Assembly (NCBI GenBank): GCA_023249815.1
Contig: JAHFBX010000042.1
Location: 1-13,116, forward strand
Direction of reading: 5' to 3'
DNA from: Candidatus Eiseniibacteriota bacterium
GTDB lineage: Bacteria; Eisenbacteria; RBG-16-71-46
DNA length: 13,116 nucleotides
Part shown: positions 1 to 6,520 of the stretch, piece by piece
Layout: each line of letters starts with the position of its first letter
Position numbering within the stretch: position 1 is the first letter of the stretch
Program-made: the position numbers and the translations under genes
Notes under the pieces: model-generated
What the model was told of the DNA's origin: nothing
The model's input: only the letters and a program-made list of their open reading frames with translations
The model's database searches: none

Positions 1-31
1 GCGTCATCGAAAGGTCCCCCTCCGATGACGC
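1..31. promoter_or_regulatory. Perfect 9-bp inverted repeat (hairpin) over the first possible PBP start
   Basis: GCGTCATCG at 1-9 is the exact reverse complement of CGATGACGC at 23-31, with a 13-nt loop between them. The right arm contains the ATG at 25, so in RNA this start would lie inside a stem. No T-run follows, so it is not a classical intrinsic terminator for whatever gene lies upstream. The stem may continue beyond the left edge of the window. It could be a terminator or attenuator of the upstream unit, a 5'-UTR hairpin of the PBP mRNA, or chance. Confidence 0.4.
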
Positions 32-50
32 CTCCTGATTGGCGACTGGA

Positions 51-56
51 AAGGAG
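51..56 (+). promoter_or_regulatory. Shine-Dalgarno candidate deciding the PBP start
   Basis: AAGGAG lies 13 nt before the ATG at 70. The spacing is somewhat long, but this is the only strong purine-rich site near any in-frame start. It lies downstream of the ATG at 25, which it therefore cannot serve. This favours 70 over 25 as the translation start. Confidence 0.4.
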
Positions 57-69
57 CACGGCAAGCGAC

Positions 70-2223
70 ATGGTGCAGCCTGCCATGAGAGCGGCGCGCC
101 GCTTCCCGTGGCGGTTCTTCTTCCAGATGGTGCTCATCGGCATCTTCGGATCCGCCGGCGTGGTATTCGGGCTCGTCCAGTGGCTGCGCAGCGACCTGCC
201 CTCGCCCGAGAAGCTCACGGCGATCGAGACGCCGGTGAAGACCACGGTGTACGACGCGCGGGGCAAGGTGCTCCACGAGTTCTATCGCGAGAACCGCTCG
301 GTCGTGCCGCTCAAGAACATCCCGCGCCACCTCGTGAACGCCACGCTCTCGACCGAGGACCGCAACTTCTACAAGCACTGGGGCGTGGACCTGTGGGGCG
401 TCGGACGCGCCGTGGTCACGGACGTCATGCACATGCGCCGCGCGCAGGGCGGCAGCACGATCACGCAGCAGCTCGCGCGCAACCTGTTCAACATGTACGA
501 GAAGTCGTTCACCCGAAAGCTCAAGGAGCTGGTGCTCGCGATCGACCTCGAGCGCACGTACTCCAAGGACCAGATTCTCGAGCTGTACTTCAACCAGATC
601 TACTTCGGTGAAGGTGCCTACGGCGTGGAGTCGGCGGCCAAGACCTACTTCGGCAAGCCGCTCGCCGAGCTGACGCTGCCCGAGTGCGCGCTCATCGCGG
701 GCATCCCCGCGAACCCCACGGTCTACTCGCCGCGGCGCAAGCCGGCCGCCGCCCAGGCCCGCCGCGCGAAGGTGTTGCGCAACATGCTCGCGACCAAGGC
801 CATCACGCAGGTGGAGTTCGACCGCGCCATGGCGGCGCCGCTGGGCGTGACGACGACGCGCTACACCAACGACCGCGCCGCCTACTTCGTCGAGATGGTG
901 CGCCTGAATCTCGACGAGAAGTACGGCTCGAACGCCGTGTATGAGGGCGGGCTCAAGGTGTACACGACGCTCGATGCCGACCTTCAGGTGCTGTGCGACA
1001 AGGCGCTCGAGCGCCAGCTCACCCAGCTCGAGAAGGACATGAAGCTCAAGCGCACGCGTGCGGTGTACGAGACGGCTGTCAAGGACGGGAAGATCGCGCC
1101 AGGCACGCGCCCGCCCTACCTGCAGGGCGCCGTCGTGGCGCTGGATCCGCGCACGGGCGCGGTGCGCGCGCTGTCCGGCGGCCGCGACTGGAACGAGAGC
1201 AACTTCAACCGCGCCGTGCAGGCGCTGCGCCAGCCGGGCTCGTCGTTCAAGCCGTTCGTGTACGCGGCAGCGCTCGACAATGGCTTCAAGCCCACGGACG
1301 TGATCGTGGACGAGCCCGTCACGTTCCCCGGCGCTGAGGGCAAGCCGTACGAGCCGCAGAACTACGACCGCAAGTTCCGCGGACCGATCACGCTACGCTA
1401 CGCGCTGCAGGAGTCCGTGAACATCCCGGCCATCAAGCTGCTGCGCAAAGTGGGCACGTCGCTCGTCGCGAGCTACGCACGCCGCATGGGCATCAAGAGC
1501 ACGCTCGGGCAGAACCTGTCGCTGGCGCTGGGTTCGAGCGAGGTGAACCTGCTCGAGCTCACCTCCGCCTACTCCGTGCTGGCCAATCGCGGCGTGCGCA
1601 ACGAACCGGTCTACATCCTGAAAGTGGTGGACAAGGACGGTCGCGAGCTCGAGCGCAGCACGGCGCGGCCGTTCGAGGTGCTCTCCGAGGCCACCGCCGC
1701 GATCATGACCAGCATGCTGGAGTCGGTCATGGATCACGGCACGGGCTTCCCGGCTCGCGCCGCAGGGTTCACCATCCCGGCGGCTGGCAAGACGGGAACG
1801 ATGGATGAGTACATGGACGCCTGGTTCGTGGGCTATGTCCCGAGTGTCGCCGTGGGCGTGTGGGTGGGTTACGACGAGAAAAAGTCGATCGGACCGGGGA
1901 TGACGGGCGCGCGCGCGGCGCTGCCGATCTGGACCGAGATCATGATGGGCGCCACGCGGGGCAAGTCGGTGGAGGACTTCCCTATGCCGTCCGGGACGAT
2001 CAGCCGCCTGGTCTGCGCCGAGACGGGCATGCTCGCGACCGATCAGTGCCCGAGCCCGTCCAACGAGATGTACGAGGAGGGCGCCGAACCGACCGAGTAC
2101 TGCAACACCCATCCCGGCCGACCCCTGGATCCCACGACGCGAGTGTTCGGCCGCCCCGATTCCCTCGAGGCGGTTCCGCGCGAGTTCGACGCCAAGCCGG
2201 GCAAGGAAGAGATCCACATCTGA
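70..2223 (+). CDS. mrcA: Class A penicillin-binding protein 1A (glycosyltransferase/transpeptidase)
   Basis: Bifunctional peptidoglycan synthase that polymerises lipid II glycan strands and cross-links their peptides at the outer face of the inner membrane. From ATG 70 it is 717 aa, normal for PBP1A. A cytoplasmic stub is followed by one membrane anchor at about residues 16-37. The GT51 glycosyltransferase domain follows, with the catalytic Glu in STEDRNFYKHWG (Glu about 96), then QGGSTITQQLARN and RKLKE. The transpeptidase domain carries the nucleophile in GSSFKP (Ser about 391), SVN (about 449) and KTGT (about 574). The C-terminal tail has paired cysteines (CAETG, DQC, YCNTHPG) as in many PBP1A proteins. 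The frame is also open from ATG 25, adding 15 residues, but that ATG sits inside a perfect inverted repeat and upstream of the Shine-Dalgarno-like AAGGAG; ATG 85 is a third option. The acyltransferase gene begins 22 nt after the stop. All catalytic motifs are intact. The function is near certain; the symbol (mrcA/ponA) depends on nomenclature. Confidence 0.95.
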   Translation: MVQPAMRAARRFPWRFFFQMVLIGIFGSAGVVFGLVQWLRSDLPSPEKLTAIETPVKTTVYDARGKVLHEFYRENRSVVPLKNIPRHLVNATLSTEDRNFYKHWGVDLWGVGRAVVTDVMHMRRAQGGSTITQQLARNLFNMYEKSFTRKLKELVLAIDLERTYSKDQILELYFNQIYFGEGAYGVESAAKTYFGKPLAELTLPECALIAGIPANPTVYSPRRKPAAAQARRAKVLRNMLATKAITQVEFDRAMAAPLGVTTTRYTNDRAAYFVEMVRLNLDEKYGSNAVYEGGLKVYTTLDADLQVLCDKALERQLTQLEKDMKLKRTRAVYETAVKDGKIAPGTRPPYLQGAVVALDPRTGAVRALSGGRDWNESNFNRAVQALRQPGSSFKPFVYAAALDNGFKPTDVIVDEPVTFPGAEGKPYEPQNYDRKFRGPITLRYALQESVNIPAIKLLRKVGTSLVASYARRMGIKSTLGQNLSLALGSSEVNLLELTSAYSVLANRGVRNEPVYILKVVDKDGRELERSTARPFEVLSEATAAIMTSMLESVMDHGTGFPARAAGFTIPAAGKTGTMDEYMDAWFVGYVPSVAVGVWVGYDEKKSIGPGMTGARAALPIWTEIMMGATRGKSVEDFPMPSGTISRLVCAETGMLATDQCPSPSNEMYEEGAEPTEYCNTHPGRPLDPTTRVFGRPDSLEAVPREFDAKPGKEEIHI

Positions 2224-2245
2224 GCGGCGACGCACGGGACCCGTC

Positions 2246-3370
2246 GTGAGCGCTGATTCGCCGCGCCCGCTGCGGGCCGCCGCCGCAACACTCGACTCGA
2301 ACGCGCGCGGGCGCGACAACAACTTCAACCTCGTCCGCTTCCTTGCCGCGAGCCTCGTGCTCGTGAGCCACTCCTGGCCGCTCACCGCCACGCCGGGTGA
2401 GCCACTCGAACGCTTCGCCGGTTTCTCGCTCGGTCACCTGGGTGTGGACGTGTTCTTCGTCGTGAGCGGATTCCTCGTCACCGGCAGCCTAGTCGCCCGA
2501 GACACGCTCACCGACTTCGCGCGAGCGCGCGCGCTGCGCATCTTCCCCGCGCTCATCGCGTCCGCGATCGGCACCACATTCGTGCTCGGCCCGCTCGTCA
2601 CCACCCTGCCCCTGACACGCTACCTCGCGGCGTGGGACACTTGGCGTTTCGCACTCCAGAACTCGGTGACCTGGCCGCTCGGCGTGCGCTGGTGGCTGCC
2701 GGGCGTCTACCTCGGGAACCCGGGCGGGCCCACGGTCAATGGCGCGCTGTGGTCGTTGCCGTGGGAGCTCACGATGTACGTGCTGCTCGCGTTCCTCGGC
2801 TCGACCTTCCTGCGTGCGCGCGGCCCGGCGAACGTGGCGAGGCTCCGTCTGGTGGTGCTGGCCGGCGCCGCGACGGCCGCGCTGGGCCACGGCGTGAACG
2901 AGGCGTTCGCGCTCTCGTCCAGGTTCGAGGTCGTGCAGGGATTGCGGCTGACCGCGCTGTTCTTCACCGCCGGCGCGCTGCAGCTCATGCGCGAGCGCGT
3001 GTCACTTCGCGCCCCACTGTTCGCGGGCGCAGTCGTGGCGCTCGGAGTGGCGCTGCGATTCGGCGGCGCGTGGCACGCACTCTACCCGCTCGCGCTCGGC
3101 TACGTCGTGTTGTGGCTCGCGCTGGTCCCCGCGGGGCGGGTGCGTCTCTACAACCGGATCGGCGACTACTCGTACGGCTTCTATCTCTGGCAGTTCCCGA
3201 TCCAGCAGGCGGTCATGCTCCGCCGGCCGGAGGCGTCGCCGCTGGAGCTCATGGCGATGGCCGCGCCGGTCTCGCTCGTGCTGGCTGCGCTCTCCTGGCA
3301 CCTGGTCGAGTTCCCCGCACTCGCGCTCAAGCGCCGCTCGACGGGCACGCGGAGCGAGAGTCGAGCATGA
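2246..3370 (+). CDS. Acyltransferase family 3 (OafA/OatA-like) integral membrane protein
   Basis: Membrane-embedded O-acyltransferase of the acyltransferase-3 family, which moves acyl groups (often acetyl) across or within the inner membrane onto surface sugars. The 374-aa protein opens with the family signature NNFNLVRFLAASLVLVSHSW (family Arg at 31, His at 42). GVDVFFVVSGFLVTGSL follows, then about ten hydrophobic segments, with YSYGFYLWQFPIQQAV near the C-terminus. There is no extra periplasmic SGNH domain, so it is the minimal form. The start is GTG 2246, 22 nt after the PBP1A stop; no strong ribosome site is visible. The TGA stop at 3368-3370 overlaps the ATG at 3367 of the lipoprotein remnant (ATGA), suggesting translational coupling in the ancestral operon. 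The substrate cannot be read from sequence. Neighbouring PBP1A makes peptidoglycan or a surface polysaccharide a reasonable guess. Confidence 0.88.
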   Translation: MSADSPRPLRAAAATLDSNARGRDNNFNLVRFLAASLVLVSHSWPLTATPGEPLERFAGFSLGHLGVDVFFVVSGFLVTGSLVARDTLTDFARARALRIFPALIASAIGTTFVLGPLVTTLPLTRYLAAWDTWRFALQNSVTWPLGVRWWLPGVYLGNPGGPTVNGALWSLPWELTMYVLLAFLGSTFLRARGPANVARLRLVVLAGAATAALGHGVNEAFALSSRFEVVQGLRLTALFFTAGALQLMRERVSLRAPLFAGAVVALGVALRFGGAWHALYPLALGYVVLWLALVPAGRVRLYNRIGDYSYGFYLWQFPIQQAVMLRRPEASPLELMAMAAPVSLVLAALSWHLVEFPALALKRRSTGTRSESRA

Positions 3371-3987
3371 GCGCCCCAGGTCGCGCGAAGGGCCCCTGAC
3401 TCGCACTCGGGTTCGTGGCGCTCATGCTTGGCGCCTGCGGCAAGCGTTCGTCGTCGCCCGGCGTCCTGCTCGAGACCCACCTGATCCTCGCCATCTCGCC
3501 CGGGCCGCTCCACGCCGCGGTCCGCCAGGCGGCGAACGACGCGGCGGCCGCGATCCGGGCGCATGACGCCGCCGTCCAGCTCTCCGCGGGCGTCCAGGTC
3601 GAGACCGCCTGGGGCAAGCTCACGAACTCGCCCTACCAAGGTGTGGACACCGACTTCGCCGACTTCCCGTTCATCCAACTGCTCGGGCTCTCGAGCTATC
3701 CGTACTTCGTGTGGCCCGCGCCCGAGCAACTCCCAGACGACTACTTCTCGAGACTCCTGGTGGGCCACAGCCCGACCGTGGGGGTGGTGGAAGGCGGCTG
3801 GACGTCGGAGAACTTCAGCAGCGTGACGTCCACGCCGGCGCGGCAGCAGGCCTACCTCGACCGCGACGCGAGATTGCTGGACGGCGTGCGGGCGCCCTGT
3901 GTTCAGAATCGCTTGGGGAACTGCGAGACGATCCCGTCGGTCAACATGTCCGCCATGTCGAGGATCTCGGCCCTCGCCTTGTCGTAG
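3367..3987 (+). pseudogene. Remnant of a secreted lipoprotein, possibly glycoside-hydrolase-like
   Basis: From ATG 3367, overlapping the acyltransferase stop as ATGA, the frame reads a short charged start (MSAPGRAKGP). It then meets TGA at 3397-3399, and continues in the same frame with LALGFVALMLGACGK, a typical lipoprotein signal core and lipobox with Cys at 3436-3438. The in-frame stop therefore splits a signal peptide. The frame could be re-entered only from GTG 3415, which leaves too short a hydrophobic core. The body contains LLETHLILAI, LLGLSSYPYFVWPAPEQLPD and VGVVEGGWTS. These resemble the later strands of TIM-barrel, glycoside-hydrolase-like secreted proteins (recognised from memory, weak). 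The expected first half of such a barrel is missing after the lipobox, and after about 3895 the frame is only the antisense of the next gene. So there are three apparent lesions: nonsense codon, internal loss and lost 3' end. The product was probably exported; the function is unproven. Confidence 0.6.
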
Positions 3988-4769
3988 TTGGCGACACTTT
4001 CGGCGTAGCGGCCCTGCAAATGGCCCACCGCTTCCGCCAGCGTCAGGTCGAGATGCGTGCGCATCATCGACTGCATGCCTGTGAGCGGCCAGCCCTTCGG
4101 GTTCGCAGCGCTCAGGAATCCGGCGACTTCATCGGCGTTCGCGTACCACGCCTGCTTCGCCGTCTCGAGTTTCCCGGCGTCGCCGGACTTGGCCGCGGCG
4201 AGCAGTTCCGCCGCGCCCACGATGTGGGCGCGCAGGAGCGCGGTGAGTCGCTCGCCGGCCGCATCGCCGTAGAACGGCTTCACCGCGTCACCGATGTCCT
4301 GCTGGTTCCGGAGCAGGCGTTGGGTCGTGGCTTCGCGGTCCGGCAGGTCGGCCGCGATGCTCACGATGACGAGTCGGGTCCACGCGACGTGGTCCTCCCA
4401 CAGGCCGCGCATCGCCTGGCGCAGGGAAGCCGCAGGCTCGAGCTTGGCATGCGCGCCGTGCGCGAATGCCGGCGCGGGAATGGTCAGTGCGAGTGCCAGG
4501 CCCAGGCCCGTGAACACTCGGATCGGCGAGTTCAGGAGATGCTTGTTCAGCGCGTGGCCGTTGCCGCCCAGCGCTCGGGTGACGAAACCGGGCAGGTACT
4601 GGTTCCAGTCCACGAGCACGTTGAAGAACTTGTCGAGGCCCGCGACGATCGGCGCGACCGTGAACGCGAGCTGGAGGATGTAGAAGGCCTGCCGCGATGC
4701 GCGAGCTGGGCTTTCGTCCGTGGCCCGGTCGCGCGCGCCGACCATGGGCAGGGTGCGAGTGCTTTCCAT
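3903..4769 (-). CDS. Apparent fusion: truncated DoxX-like membrane segment joined to a secreted helical protein
   Basis: The protein is 288 aa from ATG 4769; a GTG at 4826 in the same frame would add 19 residues that look like leader. Residues 27-60 (RQAFYILQLAFTVAPIVAGL, DKFFN, VDWNQYLP) look like the first membrane helix of a small DoxX-like protein, but the remaining helices of that family are absent. From residue 74 a second, complete-looking protein begins. It has LNKHLLNSPIR, a signal-peptide core VFTGLGLALALTIPAPAFA and AHG at about 102-105, then about 185 mostly helical residues ending QFPKRF. This part has WEDHVAW (His127), RAHIVGAAEL (His182) and RTHLDLTLAEA (His239), which could form a metal- or ligand-binding bundle. 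Residue 74 is encoded by CTG, one base from an ATG, suggesting a deletion fused the genes at the former start codon. It is divergent from the regulator gene. Function unknown; probably membrane-associated or exported. Confidence 0.65.
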   Translation of the reverse strand: MESTRTLPMVGARDRATDESPARASRQAFYILQLAFTVAPIVAGLDKFFNVLVDWNQYLPGFVTRALGGNGHALNKHLLNSPIRVFTGLGLALALTIPAPAFAHGAHAKLEPAASLRQAMRGLWEDHVAWTRLVIVSIAADLPDREATTQRLLRNQQDIGDAVKPFYGDAAGERLTALLRAHIVGAAELLAAAKSGDAGKLETAKQAWYANADEVAGFLSAANPKGWPLTGMQSMMRTHLDLTLAEAVGHLQGRYAESVANYDKARAEILDMADMLTDGIVSQFPKRF

Positions 4770-4859
4770 GATCTCGTTCCGATCCTCGCGGGGCGCTCTC
4801 AAAGTCGCCGCGGGCACCCCGCCCACCCTCCGGCGACATCCCGGTGCTTCCGGGACCGT

Positions 4860-4889
4860 TTCTAAAACAAATGCATCTGATGTTTAGAA
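4860..4889. promoter_or_regulatory. Inverted repeat, probable operator in the divergent intergenic region
   Basis: TTCTAAAACA (4860-4869) and TGTTTAGAA (4881-4889) are reverse complements apart from one extra A in the left arm, around an AT-rich core containing AAATGCAT. It stands out sharply from the GC-rich surroundings. It lies in the 186-bp gap between the minus-strand fusion gene (start 4769) and the plus-strand regulator (start 4956), where an autoregulatory winged-helix dimer would bind. That the adjacent regulator binds here is inference. No convincing -35/-10 pair could be fixed on either strand. Confidence 0.55.
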
Positions 4890-4955
4890 GCCAGACCCGG
4901 GTTCGCGAATTCCACTGCCGTCAACTCCCATGTGTTATAGAATGGAGTCAGTCCC

Positions 4956-5666
4956 ATGGACGCCAAGCACTTGGCCCACCAGCTCCGCTCAATCGGAGCA
5001 CTCGAGGATCCGATCCGCCGGCGGCTCTACTTCGCCGTGGCGAGCCGCCCCGCGGCCGTGAGCCGTTCCGAGGCGGCGCGTGTCGCCGGCGTCTCGCGCA
5101 CGCTCGCCGCGTTTCATCTGGACAAGCTGGTCGGGGCGGGGCTGCTCGAGACGAGCTTCCGCCGGCTCACGGGCCGGAGCGGGCCCGGCGCGGGACGCCC
5201 TGCGAAGCTCTACGCCCGCTCCGATCTGAAGTTGGACGTCACGCTTCCCGAGCGGCGCTACGAATGGGCGGCGCAGGTGCTCGCGAGCACCATCGGCGAG
5301 TCCGCCACGGAGGATGCGTTGGAGGCGCTGCGGCGGAACGCGAACGCGCGGGGGGAGGCCATCGGCCGCGACCTGTCCCGTTCGAGCGCGCGCCGGACGC
5401 CCCTGCGCGTGGCGTCACACGCGCTCGAGCAGTGCGGCTACCAGCCGTCATTCGAGCGAGATGGGCGCGTGCTGCTCCGGAACTGCCCGTTCGATTCGCT
5501 CCGTGCTGGATGCCGCGACGTCACCTGCGGCATGAACCACTCGATCATCGAAGGACTCCTGGTCGGCCTGGGCCTCGACCAAGTCCAGGCGAGACTCGCG
5601 CCGCAGGAAGGGCATTGTTGCGTGGAACTCCGGGCGCGGTCTGTCGAGGAGTCGGAGCAGAGCTGA
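4956..5666 (+). CDS. Cysteine-rich winged-helix transcriptional regulator (COG2345 / SufR-like)
   Basis: 236-aa DNA-binding regulator. The N-terminal winged helix-turn-helix spans about residues 12-90. It has ALEDPIRRRLYFAV, the recognition region SEAARVAGVSRTLAAFHLDKL, and the wing GPGAGRPAKLYARSD, whose GRPA-x-x-Y pattern is characteristic of COG2345/SufR proteins. The C-terminal half carries cysteines at 160, 177, 186, 191, 221 and 222 (NCPFDSL, GCRDVTCGMN, GHCCVEL). This layout binds an iron-sulfur cluster or metal in SufR relatives. Residue 186 is a Cys where I recall relatives often having His; this is from memory and should be tested by alignment. GGAG at 4944-4947 sits 8 nt before ATG 4956, which supports the start. 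The gene is divergent from the fusion gene across an inverted repeat, so autoregulation and control of that gene are likely. No suf genes are nearby, so I do not call it SufR itself; the ligand (Fe-S, metal or redox signal) is open. Confidence 0.82.
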   Translation: MDAKHLAHQLRSIGALEDPIRRRLYFAVASRPAAVSRSEAARVAGVSRTLAAFHLDKLVGAGLLETSFRRLTGRSGPGAGRPAKLYARSDLKLDVTLPERRYEWAAQVLASTIGESATEDALEALRRNANARGEAIGRDLSRSSARRTPLRVASHALEQCGYQPSFERDGRVLLRNCPFDSLRAGCRDVTCGMNHSIIEGLLVGLGLDQVQARLAPQEGHCCVELRARSVEESEQS

Positions 5667-5755
5667 ATCCGGTAGGCGTTTCGTCGTTGCCACACACAAC
5701 GGTGACCCGCGGTTCTCAAGGGTACGCGGCGCAATTCCTCTGATAGCGTCGGGTC

Positions 5756-6520
5756 GTGTCGCGGCGAATCGCGCTGGTCATGTTGGGGCTATTCGGGATC
5801 GTTGCCCGCGTCGAGGCAGGCGATGGTGCGGCGGTCCACTCGAACTGCCCGTGCCGATTCACGATCGGGACCTCGGCCATGCCCGATGAGTTTACGCATG
5901 CCGTGAACCGCGCGATGGCCTCGTCCGGCTTCGGCGACACCTCCCCCGGTGGTTGCTTCACGTTTCCGTTCCCCTTCTGCTGGGATCCCACGACGTATCC
6001 GCGCGAAGGAGCCGGCGACCAGGGTGTCAGACTTTTCGCCGCTGCCTACACCTTGGCGAACGGGATCCTGCTCGGTGCGATGCTTGAGAGTCGGAACCTC
6101 GGCGGAGTCCACGGTTGGAACGCACAAGCAGGCGACCTCAACCTTTCCGGTGAGGAGCGTAATTTCGCTCTCCTGGCAGGGTTTGAACGCCCGTTCTCTC
6201 GCACCGAGGGCATAGGGAGACGATTCCATGGACGTGTGGCGGCGGGGCCCGCGTTGTCCCGTGTGAAGGTGCTTGCGTCCCGGTCGAACTCCAGTCCAGA
6301 GAGCGTTTCGAACCGCCTCGGATTCGCGGTCGAAGTCGGCGTCTCCTGCCGCGTCTACTCCGTCATCGCGCTCGACTTCTCGATTCAGCGCTGGCAGCTC
6401 GGCGACGCCGACGCGGGTCCCTTCGTCGTCAGCTCGACGAGCGGCAGCCAGACGTTCGCGCAGACGCAGGTGCCACTCGCGCACACGGGGGCCTACTTCT
6501 CGCTCGGACTCCGGCCCTAG
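5756..6520 (+). CDS. Secreted, probable outer-membrane beta-barrel protein of unknown function
   Basis: 254 aa from GTG 5756. I do not recognise the family. An N-terminal signal peptide is clear: basic SRR, hydrophobic IALVMLGLFGIVA, then a cleavage-type VEA-G at about 18-22. The mature N-terminus has cysteines at 31 and 33 (CPC) and at 67 and 75 (GGCFTFPFPFCWD), which could form disulfides. From about residue 90, alternating hydrophobic/polar stretches separated by turns follow: VRLFAAAYTL, ILLGAMLES, FALLAGFERPF, FHGRVAAGPALS, LGFAVEVGVSC, VIALDFSIQRW and finally TGAYFSLGLRP. This is typical of a small outer-membrane barrel ending in an aromatic-containing last strand. No strong ribosome site precedes the GTG. 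Its coding bias looks a little less GC-extreme than the neighbouring operon. It converges on deoA, and the two stop codons share the bases CTAG. An isolated gene; role unknown. Confidence 0.7.
   Translation: MSRRIALVMLGLFGIVARVEAGDGAAVHSNCPCRFTIGTSAMPDEFTHAVNRAMASSGFGDTSPGGCFTFPFPFCWDPTTYPREGAGDQGVRLFAAAYTLANGILLGAMLESRNLGGVHGWNAQAGDLNLSGEERNFALLAGFERPFSRTEGIGRRFHGRVAAGPALSRVKVLASRSNSSPESVSNRLGFAVEVGVSCRVYSVIALDFSIQRWQLGDADAGPFVVSSTSGSQTFAQTQVPLAHTGAYFSLGLRP

Noticed and set aside
3397..3399. TGA in the lipoprotein signal peptide read as selenocysteine or a recoded stop
   Set aside because: A signal peptide needs no selenocysteine, no obvious downstream stem-loop is present, and the gene shows other damage, so a nonsense mutation or sequencing error is simpler.
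3711..4865. 384-codon plus-strand open frame across the fusion gene
   Set aside because: It has no recognisable motif and no ribosome site, and it is antisense to a gene with clear membrane and signal segments.
4919..4924. TTGACG on the minus strand as a -35 box for the fusion gene
   Set aside because: The DNA 16-18 nt downstream is a GC run with no -10-like hexamer.
4936..4943. TATAGAAT as a -10 promoter box for the regulator gene
   Set aside because: Transcription would start at about 4950, beyond the Shine-Dalgarno site at 4944-4947 that fits the start, and no -35 partner is visible.
5667..5755. Possible terminator hairpin between the regulator and the secreted-protein gene
   Set aside because: Only a 5-bp CCGCG/CGCGG pairing with a 13-nt loop and no T-run was found, which is expected by chance in this composition.
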